Of a DNA stretch of 15,810 bases, positions 1 to 10,077 are shown piece after piece (within the stretch, counting starts at the first letter, position 1; each line of letters starts with the position of its first letter). The stretch is taken from NCBI GenBank assembly GCA_900319885.1, contig ONQH01000052.1:1-15810 (forward strand), in the 5' to 3' direction. Source of the stretch: Candidatus Avelusimicrobium ruminicola (GTDB taxonomy: Bacteria > Elusimicrobiota > Elusimicrobia > Elusimicrobiales > Elusimicrobiaceae). Position numbers and translations under genes: made by a program. Below the pieces are notes generated by a model. That model saw only the letters and a list, made by a program, of their open reading frames with translations, searched no databases and was not told the DNA's origin.

Positions 1-939
1 GAACTTCGCCGTCGGCTTGCGATTTCGGTGTTGCCCGTCTCATTATTTTATTTGCTTCGTTTGCGTCAATCGGCTCCCACCCTTTTTGCCCTGCTTGTGC
101 GAACAGGTTTGGCGCTGCGCTGGACAGGTTTAGGGTATATTGCGGCGTGCCTCCCGGGGTTTACTTGGCTGTGGCATGCACTTAAACTTTTGCCGCGCAA
201 GACCGCCTATGGCACGGGGCCCGATTGTGCCGAACCTACGCTTATTTATTTGCCGTCGTTGGAAGCGCAGTTTTTTATACCCTCGTTGTTTGAAAAGACG
301 TACCGGTTGGGCTCGCGCCAACACAAAGTACGCGTGTGGGAAAATACCTCCAGCGGTTTATTTGAATATATATACGGGGACCTCCGTCGTGCCCGCAAGA
401 CGGTGCGCCAACTTATGAAAAAACACGCCGCGCAAGGGAACGGGAAACTGCCTATATTGACCGACAGCATAGATGTCTATTATTTCCTTACACGGGCCGA
501 AGAGTTGTTCGCGGGGTATAAGACGCTTGAAAAAAAAGCGGCCCGGTTTGCGGCGTGCATCCGCTATGTAACCGATTTCTTGCCGGAAAAAATGCCTGCG
601 GCAGAGGCATTTTCTTCGCCGGTACAGTTCATGTCCGGGGCGGCTTTTTCACAGCAAACGCTACCCCAATTAAAAGCGCAACAAATATTGCATACACTTT
701 TTGACAAAAATTTTGTACAGTGTGGGTATAAGGAAGGAACAGTACCACCAGTAGGGTGTGGGTTTGTAAAACACACGCACGCACCGGCTTACTCTTTATC
801 TGCGGTGCAATCAATAGCCGCTCATCAAACGCAATGCGTATTTGTACTGAGCGGATTGGCCGCCCTGGAGTTGATGTTCTATACGCGTAAGTTTTATCCA
901 GTGGCGCAAGTGCGGCATATAGTAGAACTGAACGGATAG
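1..939 (+). CDS. Degenerate GlcF/LutA-like Fe-S oxidoreductase subunit, C-terminal part (5' end outside window)
   Basis: The frame is open from base 1, so the true start is probably upstream; the first in-window start is GTG at 28, without a convincing ribosome site. Residue spacing follows the C-terminal half of glycolate-oxidase iron-sulfur subunits (GlcF/LutA, CCG domains): a helical Arg/Leu-rich linker, the GDLRRAR helix after the first CCG position, the AARFA..IRYVTDFL segment, and a terminal VRHIVELNG like HPVEL in GlcF. The cluster ligands are largely gone. The first CCG reads SSG (349-357), the second reads GCG (754-762), and the HDPCH, NAAGC and NPGC positions carry no Cys. The family oxidises 2-hydroxy acids using 4Fe-4S clusters; this copy probably cannot bind them normally. 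It lies 3 nt upstream of the HD-GYP gene, implying co-transcription. The family link rests on pattern reading only. Confidence 0.6.
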   Translation, partial: ELRRRLAISVLPVSLFYLLRLRQSAPTLFALLVRTGLALRWTGLGYIAACLPGFTWLWHALKLLPRKTAYGTGPDCAEPTLIYLPSLEAQFFIPSLFEKTYRLGSRQHKVRVWENTSSGLFEYIYGDLRRARKTVRQLMKKHAAQGNGKLPILTDSIDVYYFLTRAEELFAGYKTLEKKAARFAACIRYVTDFLPEKMPAAEAFSSPVQFMSGAAFSQQTLPQLKAQQILHTLFDKNFVQCGYKEGTVPPVGCGFVKHTHAPAYSLSAVQSIAAHQTQCVFVLSGLAALELMFYTRKFYPVAQVRHIVELNG

Positions 940-942
940 ATT

Positions 943-2115
943 ATGCAACGTTTTCAATCGGGCAATAAATTAACAGCAGAGCAGAAATTAAAACTCCTCG
1001 TGGAGTTTGGCACCCGCACGTCGGGTGAAATTCGCTTGGATAAACTGTTGGATATTATTGCACAGCAAATTTCCACCATGCTGGATGTGGGACGTTGTAC
1101 CATTTATTTGAAAGATATAGAAAAAAACGAACTATGGTCTAAAATTGCGCACGGTCGCGGATTAGAGCATACCGAAATTCGTTTACCCTTAAACGGAAAT
1201 AATGCAGTATCTATTGTGGCGCGTACGGGGGAAGTGCTTAATTTTCCAAACGCGTATGAAGACCCCCGCTTTTCCATGGACGTAGACATGGTAACGGACT
1301 TCCGCACGCATACCATGCTGGCGGTTCCGCTTAAAAATAATTCCGGCAAAGTATTGGGCGTGTTTCAGGTGGCCAATAAATCGGACGGTACGCCTTTTGA
1401 TAAAAATGATGAAGGTATTTTAACCTTGCTGGCCACCTTGGCCGGCAGTTCCATTGAAATTGCCAAGTTGTATCAAGATGTTCACGTAGCGCAGTTGGAA
1501 ACGATTTACCGGCTAGCCGTTACGGCAGAATATCGTGATCAGCAAGATACGCGTGCCCACTTAAAAAACATTAGCATTATTTCGTATTTGCTCGCACGTG
1601 CCTTAGGCATGGGGACCAAAGATTCCGAACTGATTAAAAACGCCAGTCCGCTCCATGATATTGGCAAGGTAGCCTTGGCAGATACTATTTTGCTAAAACC
1701 CGGCAAACTGACTGCGGAAGAGTTTGAAGTGATGAAATCCCACACCATTTACGGGGGCCGCATTTTGGAAGGCGCCCACTCCAAGGTGCTTAAAATTGCA
1801 CACAAGATGAGTCTTTATCACCACGAAAAATGGAACGGGAAAGGCTATCCGCACGGATTAAAAGGGGAAGAAATCCCGTTAGAAGCGCGCATTATTACGG
1901 TAGCGGACGTGTTTGACGCGTTGTGCCAGTTCCGCGTGTATAAACAAGCGTGGAAAACGGATGAAGCGTATGAATATATTTTGGCGCAATCGGGGCAATC
2001 GTTTGATCCGCGCATTGTGGCTGCCTTCAAAAAAATTTATCCGTCTATTCGCAAATTATATTCGCATATTTCTGTCAATCAAGCCAATGTGAAAAGTGCC
2101 ATGCAATCGGGATGA
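943..2115 (+). CDS. GAF domain / HD-GYP domain protein, likely cyclic-di-GMP phosphodiesterase
   Basis: A 390-residue cytosolic protein with no visible signal peptide or membrane segment. A GAF-type sensor domain spans about residues 25-175, with typical GRCTIYL and LAVPL...LGVFQVANK segments. A short helix leads into an HD-GYP domain at about 195-375. The metal and catalytic residues are visible: H238-D239 with G241-K242, H267, H293-H294, the signature G301-Y302-P303 and D322 in VADVFDA. HD-GYP proteins hydrolyse cyclic di-GMP to pGpG or GMP, and the GAF domain usually senses a small ligand or redox state; which one cannot be read here. The ATG is 3 nt after the stop of the degenerate Fe-S protein, suggesting translational coupling. 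With all key residues present it should be active. Cyclic GMP-AMP is a possible alternative substrate. Confidence 0.9.
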   Translation: MQRFQSGNKLTAEQKLKLLVEFGTRTSGEIRLDKLLDIIAQQISTMLDVGRCTIYLKDIEKNELWSKIAHGRGLEHTEIRLPLNGNNAVSIVARTGEVLNFPNAYEDPRFSMDVDMVTDFRTHTMLAVPLKNNSGKVLGVFQVANKSDGTPFDKNDEGILTLLATLAGSSIEIAKLYQDVHVAQLETIYRLAVTAEYRDQQDTRAHLKNISIISYLLARALGMGTKDSELIKNASPLHDIGKVALADTILLKPGKLTAEEFEVMKSHTIYGGRILEGAHSKVLKIAHKMSLYHHEKWNGKGYPHGLKGEEIPLEARIITVADVFDALCQFRVYKQAWKTDEAYEYILAQSGQSFDPRIVAAFKKIYPSIRKLYSHISVNQANVKSAMQSG

Positions 2116-2241
2116 AACGTTCCGCCGGTTTATTGAGAACGACAAATAACTTCTTTATTTCAAATCGTTTCTAAAAATACTACAATAGATATGTCCTTTT
2201 GGCTTTCAACCTTAAGTACAACTTAATTTTGTGAGGTTTTG

Positions 2242-3321
2242 ATGGAGAAAGAGACTGTCTTAGTCGGCCTGAGCGGGGGGGTAGACTCTGCCGCCACGGC
2301 TGTTATCTTAAAAGAGCAAGGCTACCATGTAATCGGGGCCACGATGCTCATCTGGGATCCTTCCCTCCCCGTTCCTAAAAACGGGCATCAAAAAAATGCG
2401 TGTTTGGCGCCGGAGAAGGAAGACTTGTCCGAAATAGAAGCCATTGTTAAAAAATTGCAAATTGATTTTTTAACCGTGGATTGCCGCGAAGAATATCGCC
2501 ATACCGTCTTGGATAATTTTCGCCTGGAATATTCCTGCGGGCGTACGCCTAACCCCTGTGTGCTTTGCAATAGCCTAATTAAGTTTGGGGTGCTCCCCTC
2601 GGCAGCGGCCAAGCAAGGGGTCAAATTTGATAAGTTTGCTACCGGTCACTACGCGCGCGTAGAGAAGGATGAAAAAACCGGCAAGTATTTACTTAAAAAG
2701 GCACTTGATTTGTCGCGTGATCAAAGTTATTTTTTGCACCGCTTAAAACAAGAACAACTGGCGCATGTTTTATTCCCGCTGGGCGATAAGCATAAACCGG
2801 AAATTCGGGAAAAAGCACGCGAGGCCGGCTTGGTAGTGGCTGATAAAGAAGACAGTATGGATTTTTACTGCGGCGATTATAACGATCTGTTGAACTTCCC
2901 GAATAAACCCGGGGATATGGTTACGTTAGATGGCCGGGTCGTCGGCAAACATAACGGTATCTGGAATTATACGATAGGCAAACGCAAAGGATTGGGTATT
3001 AGCGGATTTGCCGAACCGATGTATGTAGTTAAAATTGATGCCGCAAAAAATCAAGTCATAATCGGTCCCAAAAGCGCCTTATATTCCAACACGTTACGGG
3101 CCGATCATGTCAGTTGGATTGCCGGCGAACCGCCTGCCGATTTGTTTGCGTGTGAAATTAAAATTCGCAATTTGCACGTGCCCGCTAAAGCACAAGTACA
3201 AGTAAATAAAGACGGCAGTTTTACCGCCACGTTTGATGCACCCCAACTGTCTGTTACCGCCGGGCAAAGTGCAGTGTTGTATCAAGGGGATGTGGTGCTG
3301 GGCGGTGGTATTATTTTGTAG
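2242..3321 (+). CDS. mnmA: tRNA-specific 2-thiouridylase MnmA
   Basis: Makes the 2-thio group of s2U34 in the wobble position of Lys, Glu and Gln tRNAs, using ATP and a persulfide relay. Visible motifs from the ATG at 2242 (359 aa, family length): the ATP-binding PP-loop SGGVDS at 11-16, TPNPCVLCN with catalytic Cys106, ATGHYAR at 133-139, DQSYFL at 160-165, a second Cys at 210 in the DSMDFYC segment, and YTIGKRKGLGI from 243 opening the C-terminal beta-barrel region. The frame could also begin at the TTG just before (2239), but GTGAGG at 2231-2236 is well spaced for ATG 2242. The second Cys sits one residue later than in the E. coli DSTGICF motif, apparently a lineage variant. A weak promoter candidate (TACAAT, 2181-2186) lies upstream. 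The gene appears monocistronic. Confidence 0.95.
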   Translation: MEKETVLVGLSGGVDSAATAVILKEQGYHVIGATMLIWDPSLPVPKNGHQKNACLAPEKEDLSEIEAIVKKLQIDFLTVDCREEYRHTVLDNFRLEYSCGRTPNPCVLCNSLIKFGVLPSAAAKQGVKFDKFATGHYARVEKDEKTGKYLLKKALDLSRDQSYFLHRLKQEQLAHVLFPLGDKHKPEIREKAREAGLVVADKEDSMDFYCGDYNDLLNFPNKPGDMVTLDGRVVGKHNGIWNYTIGKRKGLGISGFAEPMYVVKIDAAKNQVIIGPKSALYSNTLRADHVSWIAGEPPADLFACEIKIRNLHVPAKAQVQVNKDGSFTATFDAPQLSVTAGQSAVLYQGDVVLGGGIIL

Positions 3322-3327
3322 TAAACC

Positions 3328-3360
3328 GTCCTTAAATATATAAGGCAGACTAAATTTTTA
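3328..3360 (+). terminator. Possible weak terminator of mnmA
   Basis: Seven bases after the mnmA stop, CCTTA (3330-3334) can pair with TAAGG (3341-3345) across a six-base loop, with a short outer GT/AC extension. A run of T follows only after about ten bases (3355-3359). The stem is short and AT-rich, so this is weak evidence. Confidence 0.3.
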
Positions 3361-3378
3361 TACTTGCAAAAAATATTG

Positions 3379-3408
3379 TTGACACAAATTATAAATTTGT
3401 GATATACT
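3379..3408 (+). promoter_or_regulatory. Strong sigma70-type promoter with extended -10
   Basis: A consensus TTGACA -35 at 3379-3384, an 18-nt spacer and a TATACT -10 at 3403-3408 preceded by TGA, giving an extended -10. The predicted start of transcription is near 3415, which is also the A of an ATG. The spacer is filled by a perfect inverted repeat (separate entry), so the promoter is likely controlled by a dimeric regulator. Confidence 0.8.
3383..3401 (+). promoter_or_regulatory. Perfect palindromic operator inside the promoter spacer
   Basis: CACAAATTATAAATTTGTG is an inverted repeat with two 8-bp arms around a 3-nt centre. It lies between the -35 and -10 hexamers and overlaps the last two bases of the -35. 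A protein bound there would block RNA polymerase, so repression is the simplest reading. The cognate regulator is not in the window. I do not match the arms to a known operator with confidence. Confidence 0.65.
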
Positions 3409-3414
3409 AAACCT

Positions 3415-3513
3415 ATGCAAAATTTTAACGCTCGTAAACATAGTCTAATTATTAACTTCTTGTCCATTATTATGTGGCAAGAAGAAAACCCTGTTTGCGA
3501 GAGTGTTAAATAA
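3415..3513 (+). CDS. Possible leaderless 32-residue peptide
   Basis: An ATG at 3415 coincides with the predicted transcription start, so the mRNA would be leaderless, and it opens a 32-codon frame ending in TAA at 3511-3513. The peptide starts MQNFNARKH and has a short hydrophobic stretch LIINFLSIIMW in the middle and an acidic tail. I recognise no family. The same bases form the long rod of the candidate small RNA, which argues that the frame may be accidental. A small hydrophobic peptide of the type I toxin kind cannot be excluded. Confidence 0.2.
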   Translation: MQNFNARKHSLIINFLSIIMWQEENPVCESVK

Positions 3514-3548
3514 AAAATAAAAATTTGAATTTGCTGTAAAAAAACCAA

Positions 3549-3574
3549 CCTCGCAAAAAATGCGAGGTTTTTTT
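3549..3574 (+). terminator. Intrinsic terminator
   Basis: CCTCGCA (3549-3555) pairs perfectly with TGCGAGG (3561-3567) over an A5 loop and is followed by seven T. It ends the short transcript that begins near 3415. It could also work as an attenuator for the gene at 3603, which has no clear promoter of its own between this terminator and its ribosome site. Confidence 0.9.
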
Positions 3575-3602
3575 ATTAGATTAGTATAGGAGAAAACAAA
3601 AC

Positions 3603-4064
3603 ATGAAAAAATTAGTAATCACCCTCGCTGCCGTGGCCTTTGCCGCAGTGGCAGCCCAAGCCCAATCCGTTGGGGCCGAAGTACGTGTGGCAGATGCCGC
3701 CTGGAGAGGAACGCTTACTCCGCGTACCTTTGCCCAAAATAGAGTGCCTACCCAGAAACAGGCCACGGTAGAACAAAAAGTTACCAATAAAGTAGAACGG
3801 GCTGTAGTAAAGCAAGAGCAACAAAACAAAAACGCAAAAGCTCCCGCCAAAAAACCGGCCGCGAAAAAAGCGCCTGCTAAGCAAGCCCCCAAAACAAATA
3901 AAAAGGGAACAACTCCTAAAAAAAGAACTTCTCTAAAACAAAATGGCAGCGTGTCGGATTGGTTGATTGCTGCTATGGGTGGAAAATATCCCAATGAAAC
4001 GAGCGAAGAGTATCGTGCGCGTTTGTCTGTGCAATCGCAACCGTCCTCTCTGCCGTTCAAATAA
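3603..4064 (+). CDS. Exported Lys/Ala/Pro-rich small protein of unknown function
   Basis: A 153-residue protein that I do not assign to a family. A classical signal peptide is visible: MKK, a hydrophobic core at about 4-18 and an AQA cleavage site near residue 20. A mature N-terminal region with Gln-rich, charged sequence (about 21-77) is followed by a Lys/Ala/Pro-rich low-complexity segment (about 78-113) and a folded-looking C-terminus with DWLIAAMGG and ETSEEYRARLS (about 118-153). The basic repeat could contact nucleic acid, lipopolysaccharide or peptidoglycan, but that is a guess. AGGAG at 3588-3592 supports the ATG at 3603. Transcription may come through the upstream terminator or from an unseen promoter. 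A strong terminator follows at 4113. Confidence 0.75.
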   Translation: MKKLVITLAAVAFAAVAAQAQSVGAEVRVADAAWRGTLTPRTFAQNRVPTQKQATVEQKVTNKVERAVVKQEQQNKNAKAPAKKPAAKKAPAKQAPKTNKKGTTPKKRTSLKQNGSVSDWLIAAMGGKYPNETSEEYRARLSVQSQPSSLPFK

Positions 4065-4112
4065 TTTATAGTTGTTGCTGTGTGCAATAATTATACAACA
4101 AGTACAAAAAAT

Positions 4113-4150
4113 GAAGGTTTGCAAATTGTTGCAGACCTTCTTTATTTTTT
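4113..4150 (+). terminator. Intrinsic terminator after the exported protein gene
   Basis: A 12-bp stem (4113-4124 with 4129-4140, one G-U pair) over a 4-nt loop, followed by a T-rich run (TTTATTTTTT, 4141-4150). It separates the small gene from the rRNA leader. Confidence 0.9.
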
Positions 4151-4158
4151 GCTATAAT
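4129..4158 (+). promoter_or_regulatory. Possible distal rRNA promoter overlapping the terminator
   Basis: TATAAT at 4153-4158 is preceded by TGC (extended -10). A TTGCAG -35-like hexamer at 4129-4134 lies 18 nt upstream, inside the terminator hairpin. The -10 is perfect but the -35 is mediocre, so this is only a candidate. Confidence 0.35.
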
Positions 4159-4281
4159 AAATAAGTAGTTAGTACGCAGTAAATGACCGCGCAAACTTTT
4201 GCAAAGGTCTTTGGAAACAAGTCAAAATCATTTATTTCCCGACGGAGAAAATAATTGTTGACAAAAATGTTCAAAGGGTGC

Positions 4282-4311
4282 TTGACTTTTCTGCCCCTTT
4301 TTTGCTAAACT
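4282..4311 (+). promoter_or_regulatory. rRNA operon promoter P1
   Basis: TTGACT (4282-4287), an 18-nt spacer, and TAAACT (4306-4311) preceded by TGC. A second -35-like TTGACA lies at 4258-4263, but no -10 sits at the right distance from it. The predicted start is near 4318, about 680 nt before 16S. Confidence 0.6.
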
Positions 4312-4580
4312 ATATACATAGTTGGAATTGATCTTTAATAAGCAACAAAACTTCTTAAAAAATTAGTTCGTAAGCAGAAAACTTTCCTGCACCGAAACAT
4401 CACCTACTATTATAATAAAGGTTCAAACGATGGGCTGAGGCCAGCGGGTCAAGTTAGTCTTACAAACTAAAATAACAAACATATATAGTTAGCCTAACCC
4501 TTTGGCCTATGCGCCGTGACCAGCTTGAATAATCAAGCGGTATATAATAGGTTAACACTGATGCAGTTGTAAAGCGGACT

Positions 4581-4699
4581 GGAAAGATTTGCAAGAAAGA
4601 CTTGACAAACTTTGAAAAATATGCTTTAATAGTAGTGTAGTAACCGCAAAGACTTAATTTAATTTTAAAATAGGTCTTGACAAAGTTGGAAAGATTTGC
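4581..4699 (+). repeat. Duplicated promoter modules in the rRNA leader
   Basis: GGAAAGATTTGC occurs at 4581-4592 and 4688-4699, and CTTGACAAA at 4601-4609 and 4676-4684. In P2 the repeat lies upstream of the -35; in P3 it fills the spacer and supplies the extended -10. The order of the two words is therefore swapped between copies, so this is not one simple tandem duplication. Confidence 0.7.
4602..4630 (+). promoter_or_regulatory. rRNA operon promoter P2
   Basis: Consensus TTGACA (4602-4607), a 17-nt spacer and TTTAAT (4625-4630) preceded by TGC. It shares CTTGACAAA and the nearby GGAAAGATTTGC with the next promoter, as if the two arose by duplication. Confidence 0.8.
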
Positions 4700-4705
4700 T
4701 ATAAT
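4677..4705 (+). promoter_or_regulatory. rRNA operon promoter P3, perfect consensus
   Basis: TTGACA (4677-4682), exactly 17 nt, TATAAT (4700-4705) with TGC directly upstream, and an A/T-rich UP-element-like stretch before the -35 (about 4653-4672). This is as strong a housekeeping promoter as can be written and is probably the main rRNA promoter. The start is predicted at about 4712. Confidence 0.9.
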
Positions 4706-4707
4706 AT

Positions 4708-4790
4708 CTTTGTAGCAAATGAGTGCTACGAAGAAGTTAAAATAAATTTCCTTGCTTTTTTCAAAGCAGAAAAAAGCAACGAGGAAATTT
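4708..4790 (+). promoter_or_regulatory. Hairpins at the start of the P3 rRNA leader
   Basis: CTTTGTAGCA (4708-4717) pairs with TGCTACGAAG (4724-4733), a 10-bp stem at the predicted P3 start. A second, longer hairpin spans 4744-4790: AAATTTCCT with AGGAAATTT on the outside and GCTTTTTTC with GAAAAAAGC inside, capped by six bases. No T run follows, so these look like leader or processing structures, not terminators. Confidence 0.6.
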
Positions 4791-4971
4791 CGTTCTGTGA
4801 AAATTTGACAGCAATGTGCGAATGGGCGATTTGAAATGACAGCGCCGCAAGGCAAAACAGTTCAAATGCTCATAAGTTAAGTCTTATACTTTAAAAATAA
4901 GACACCAAGTTAATTCAAAACAAGTAAGAGTCAAATGTCAACAGCTCACTGTTAACGATTGTTTGTCTTTA

Positions 4972-4993
4972 AGCTCTTTGAGTTTAAAGATAA
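4972..4993 (+). promoter_or_regulatory. boxA-like antitermination element before 16S
   Basis: AGCTCTTTGAG followed by AAGATAAA resembles rRNA boxA (consensus around TGCTCTTTAACA), the RNA site for NusB/S10 that lets RNA polymerase read through rRNA genes. It lies just before 16S, and similar elements precede tRNAIle and 23S. Confidence 0.6.
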
Positions 4994-4999
4994 ATAATT

Positions 5000-6641
<1,642 letters not shown>

Positions 6642-6715
6642 GGGCTCGTAGCTCAGCTGGTTAGAGCGCACGCTTGATAAGCGTGAGGTCGAAGGTTCGA
6701 TCCCTTCCGGGCCCA
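6642..6715 (+). tRNA. tRNA-Ile (GAT anticodon)
   Basis: A full cloverleaf. The acceptor GGGCTCG pairs with CGGGCCC, the D arm has GCTC/GAGC, the anticodon stem CACGC/GCGTG holds loop TTGATAA (anticodon GAT), and the T arm is GAAGG-TTCGATC-CCTTC. The 3' CCA is not encoded, so the tail must be added by CCA-adding enzyme. The usual tRNA of rRNA spacers. Confidence 0.97.
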
Positions 6716-6731
6716 CGGTAAAACTTATTAA

Positions 6732-6804
6732 GGGGCTGTAGCTCAGTTGGGAGAGCGCCTGCTTTGCAAGCAGGAGGTCGTCGGTTCGATCCCGATCAGC
6801 TCCA
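6732..6804 (+). tRNA. tRNA-Ala (TGC anticodon)
   Basis: A full cloverleaf. The acceptor GGGGCTG pairs with CAGCTCC, the anticodon stem CCTGC/GCAGG holds TTTGCAA (anticodon TGC), and the T arm is GTCGG-TTCGATC-CCGAT. CCA is not encoded. It lies 16 nt after tRNA-Ile in the 16S-23S spacer. Confidence 0.97.
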
Positions 6805-6846
6805 CAACTTTACCAGTACATCAAATACATGTTGCGTCAAATTTGT

Positions 6847-6867
6847 AGTTCTTTGAAAATTAGATAA
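6847..6867 (+). promoter_or_regulatory. boxA-like element in the tRNAAla-23S spacer
   Basis: AGTTCTTTGAAAA followed by TTAGATAA resembles the boxA sequences before 23S in many bacteria. It shares the AG(C/T)TCTTT...AGATAA layout with the copies before 16S and tRNAIle. Confidence 0.6.
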
Positions 6868-7113
6868 CTTATAGTCAATCGTCTCTTGTAAGACTCCACA
6901 AACCGAACGGTTTTAGTAAACCAATCGGCGGTAGCAAAGAGAATGAAACTATATTTTAGAAAAGCCAAGCGTTTGTATATTAGATATGTGATAATAATAT
7001 ACTTACACTTACACAATTAAAACGACCAATTAACGAGAGTTAATGGTTATCTATTAGATAAGCAATTATCTAGCATTTGTAGGCTATATTCGATCTGTAA
7101 GATTAAAGAATAT
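6860..7113 (+). other. 5' strand of the pre-23S processing stem
   Basis: Three segments here are complementary to sequence after 23S. 7093-7113 pairs with 10076-10096 (one A-C mismatch and a few G-U pairs). TTTTAGAAAAGC (6954-6965) pairs perfectly with 10122-10133. TTAGATAACTT (6860-6870) pairs with 10132-10142. The first joins directly onto the normal 23S terminal helix. Such stems loop out the precursor and are cut by RNase III. The rest of this 309-nt spacer carries no gene. Confidence 0.75.

Positions 7114-10075
<2,962 letters not shown>

Positions 10076-10077
<2 letters not shown>

Larger units (their letters stand above)
3415..3574 (+). ncRNA. Candidate structured small RNA, rod-shaped (6S-like architecture)
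   Basis: A discrete transcript of about 160 nt is bounded by the promoter at 3379-3408 and the terminator at 3549-3574. It folds as a rod. GCAAA (3417-3421) pairs with TTTGC near 3529-3533. 3424-3440 pairs with 3492-3510 with one 2-nt bulge and G-U pairs. An internal bubble of 15 nt (3441-3455) and 7 nt (3485-3491) follows. A terminal hairpin then pairs CTTCTTG (3456-3462) with CAAGAAG (3478-3484), prolonged by CCA/TGG. A closing stem, bubble and apical arm is the outline of 6S RNA, but the apical arm is shorter than usual, so family membership is open. A structured mRNA for the 32-codon frame inside it is the main alternative. Confidence 0.5.
4160..4999 (+). other. Long gene-free rRNA leader region
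   Basis: No credible protein gene on either strand in 840 nt. Apart from the promoters and hairpins listed separately, 4439-4506 contains a GC-richer block in which GGCCA (4439-4443) can pair with TGGCC (4502-4506), with GTTAG/CTAAC inside. CTTGA/TCAAG forms a small hairpin at 4524-4537. GTCTTAT (4881-4887) pairs with ATAAGAC (4897-4903), and AACAG/CTGTT pairs at 4940-4953. These are consistent with a folded pre-rRNA leader. I recognise no tRNA, RNase P, SRP or tmRNA signature here. Confidence 0.6.

Noticed and set aside
28..30. GTG at 28 as the start of the first gene
   Set aside because: The frame is open to base 1 and the upstream residues ELRRRLAIS match the expected GlcF linker, so the start is probably outside the window.
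2239..2241. TTG start for mnmA one codon upstream
   Set aside because: The adjacent ATG at 2242 is better spaced from GTGAGG and is the common start codon.
3581..4087. 168-codon minus-strand frame opposite the exported Lys-rich protein
   Set aside because: The plus-strand gene has a signal peptide, ribosome site and terminator; the minus frame is its Phe/Ala-rich mirror.
4258..4263. An extra promoter at TTGACA 4258-4263
   Set aside because: No acceptable -10 hexamer lies 16-18 nt downstream.
4160..4999. A known structured RNA (RNase P, SRP, tmRNA) in the rRNA leader
   Set aside because: None of the conserved core sequences of these RNAs is present.
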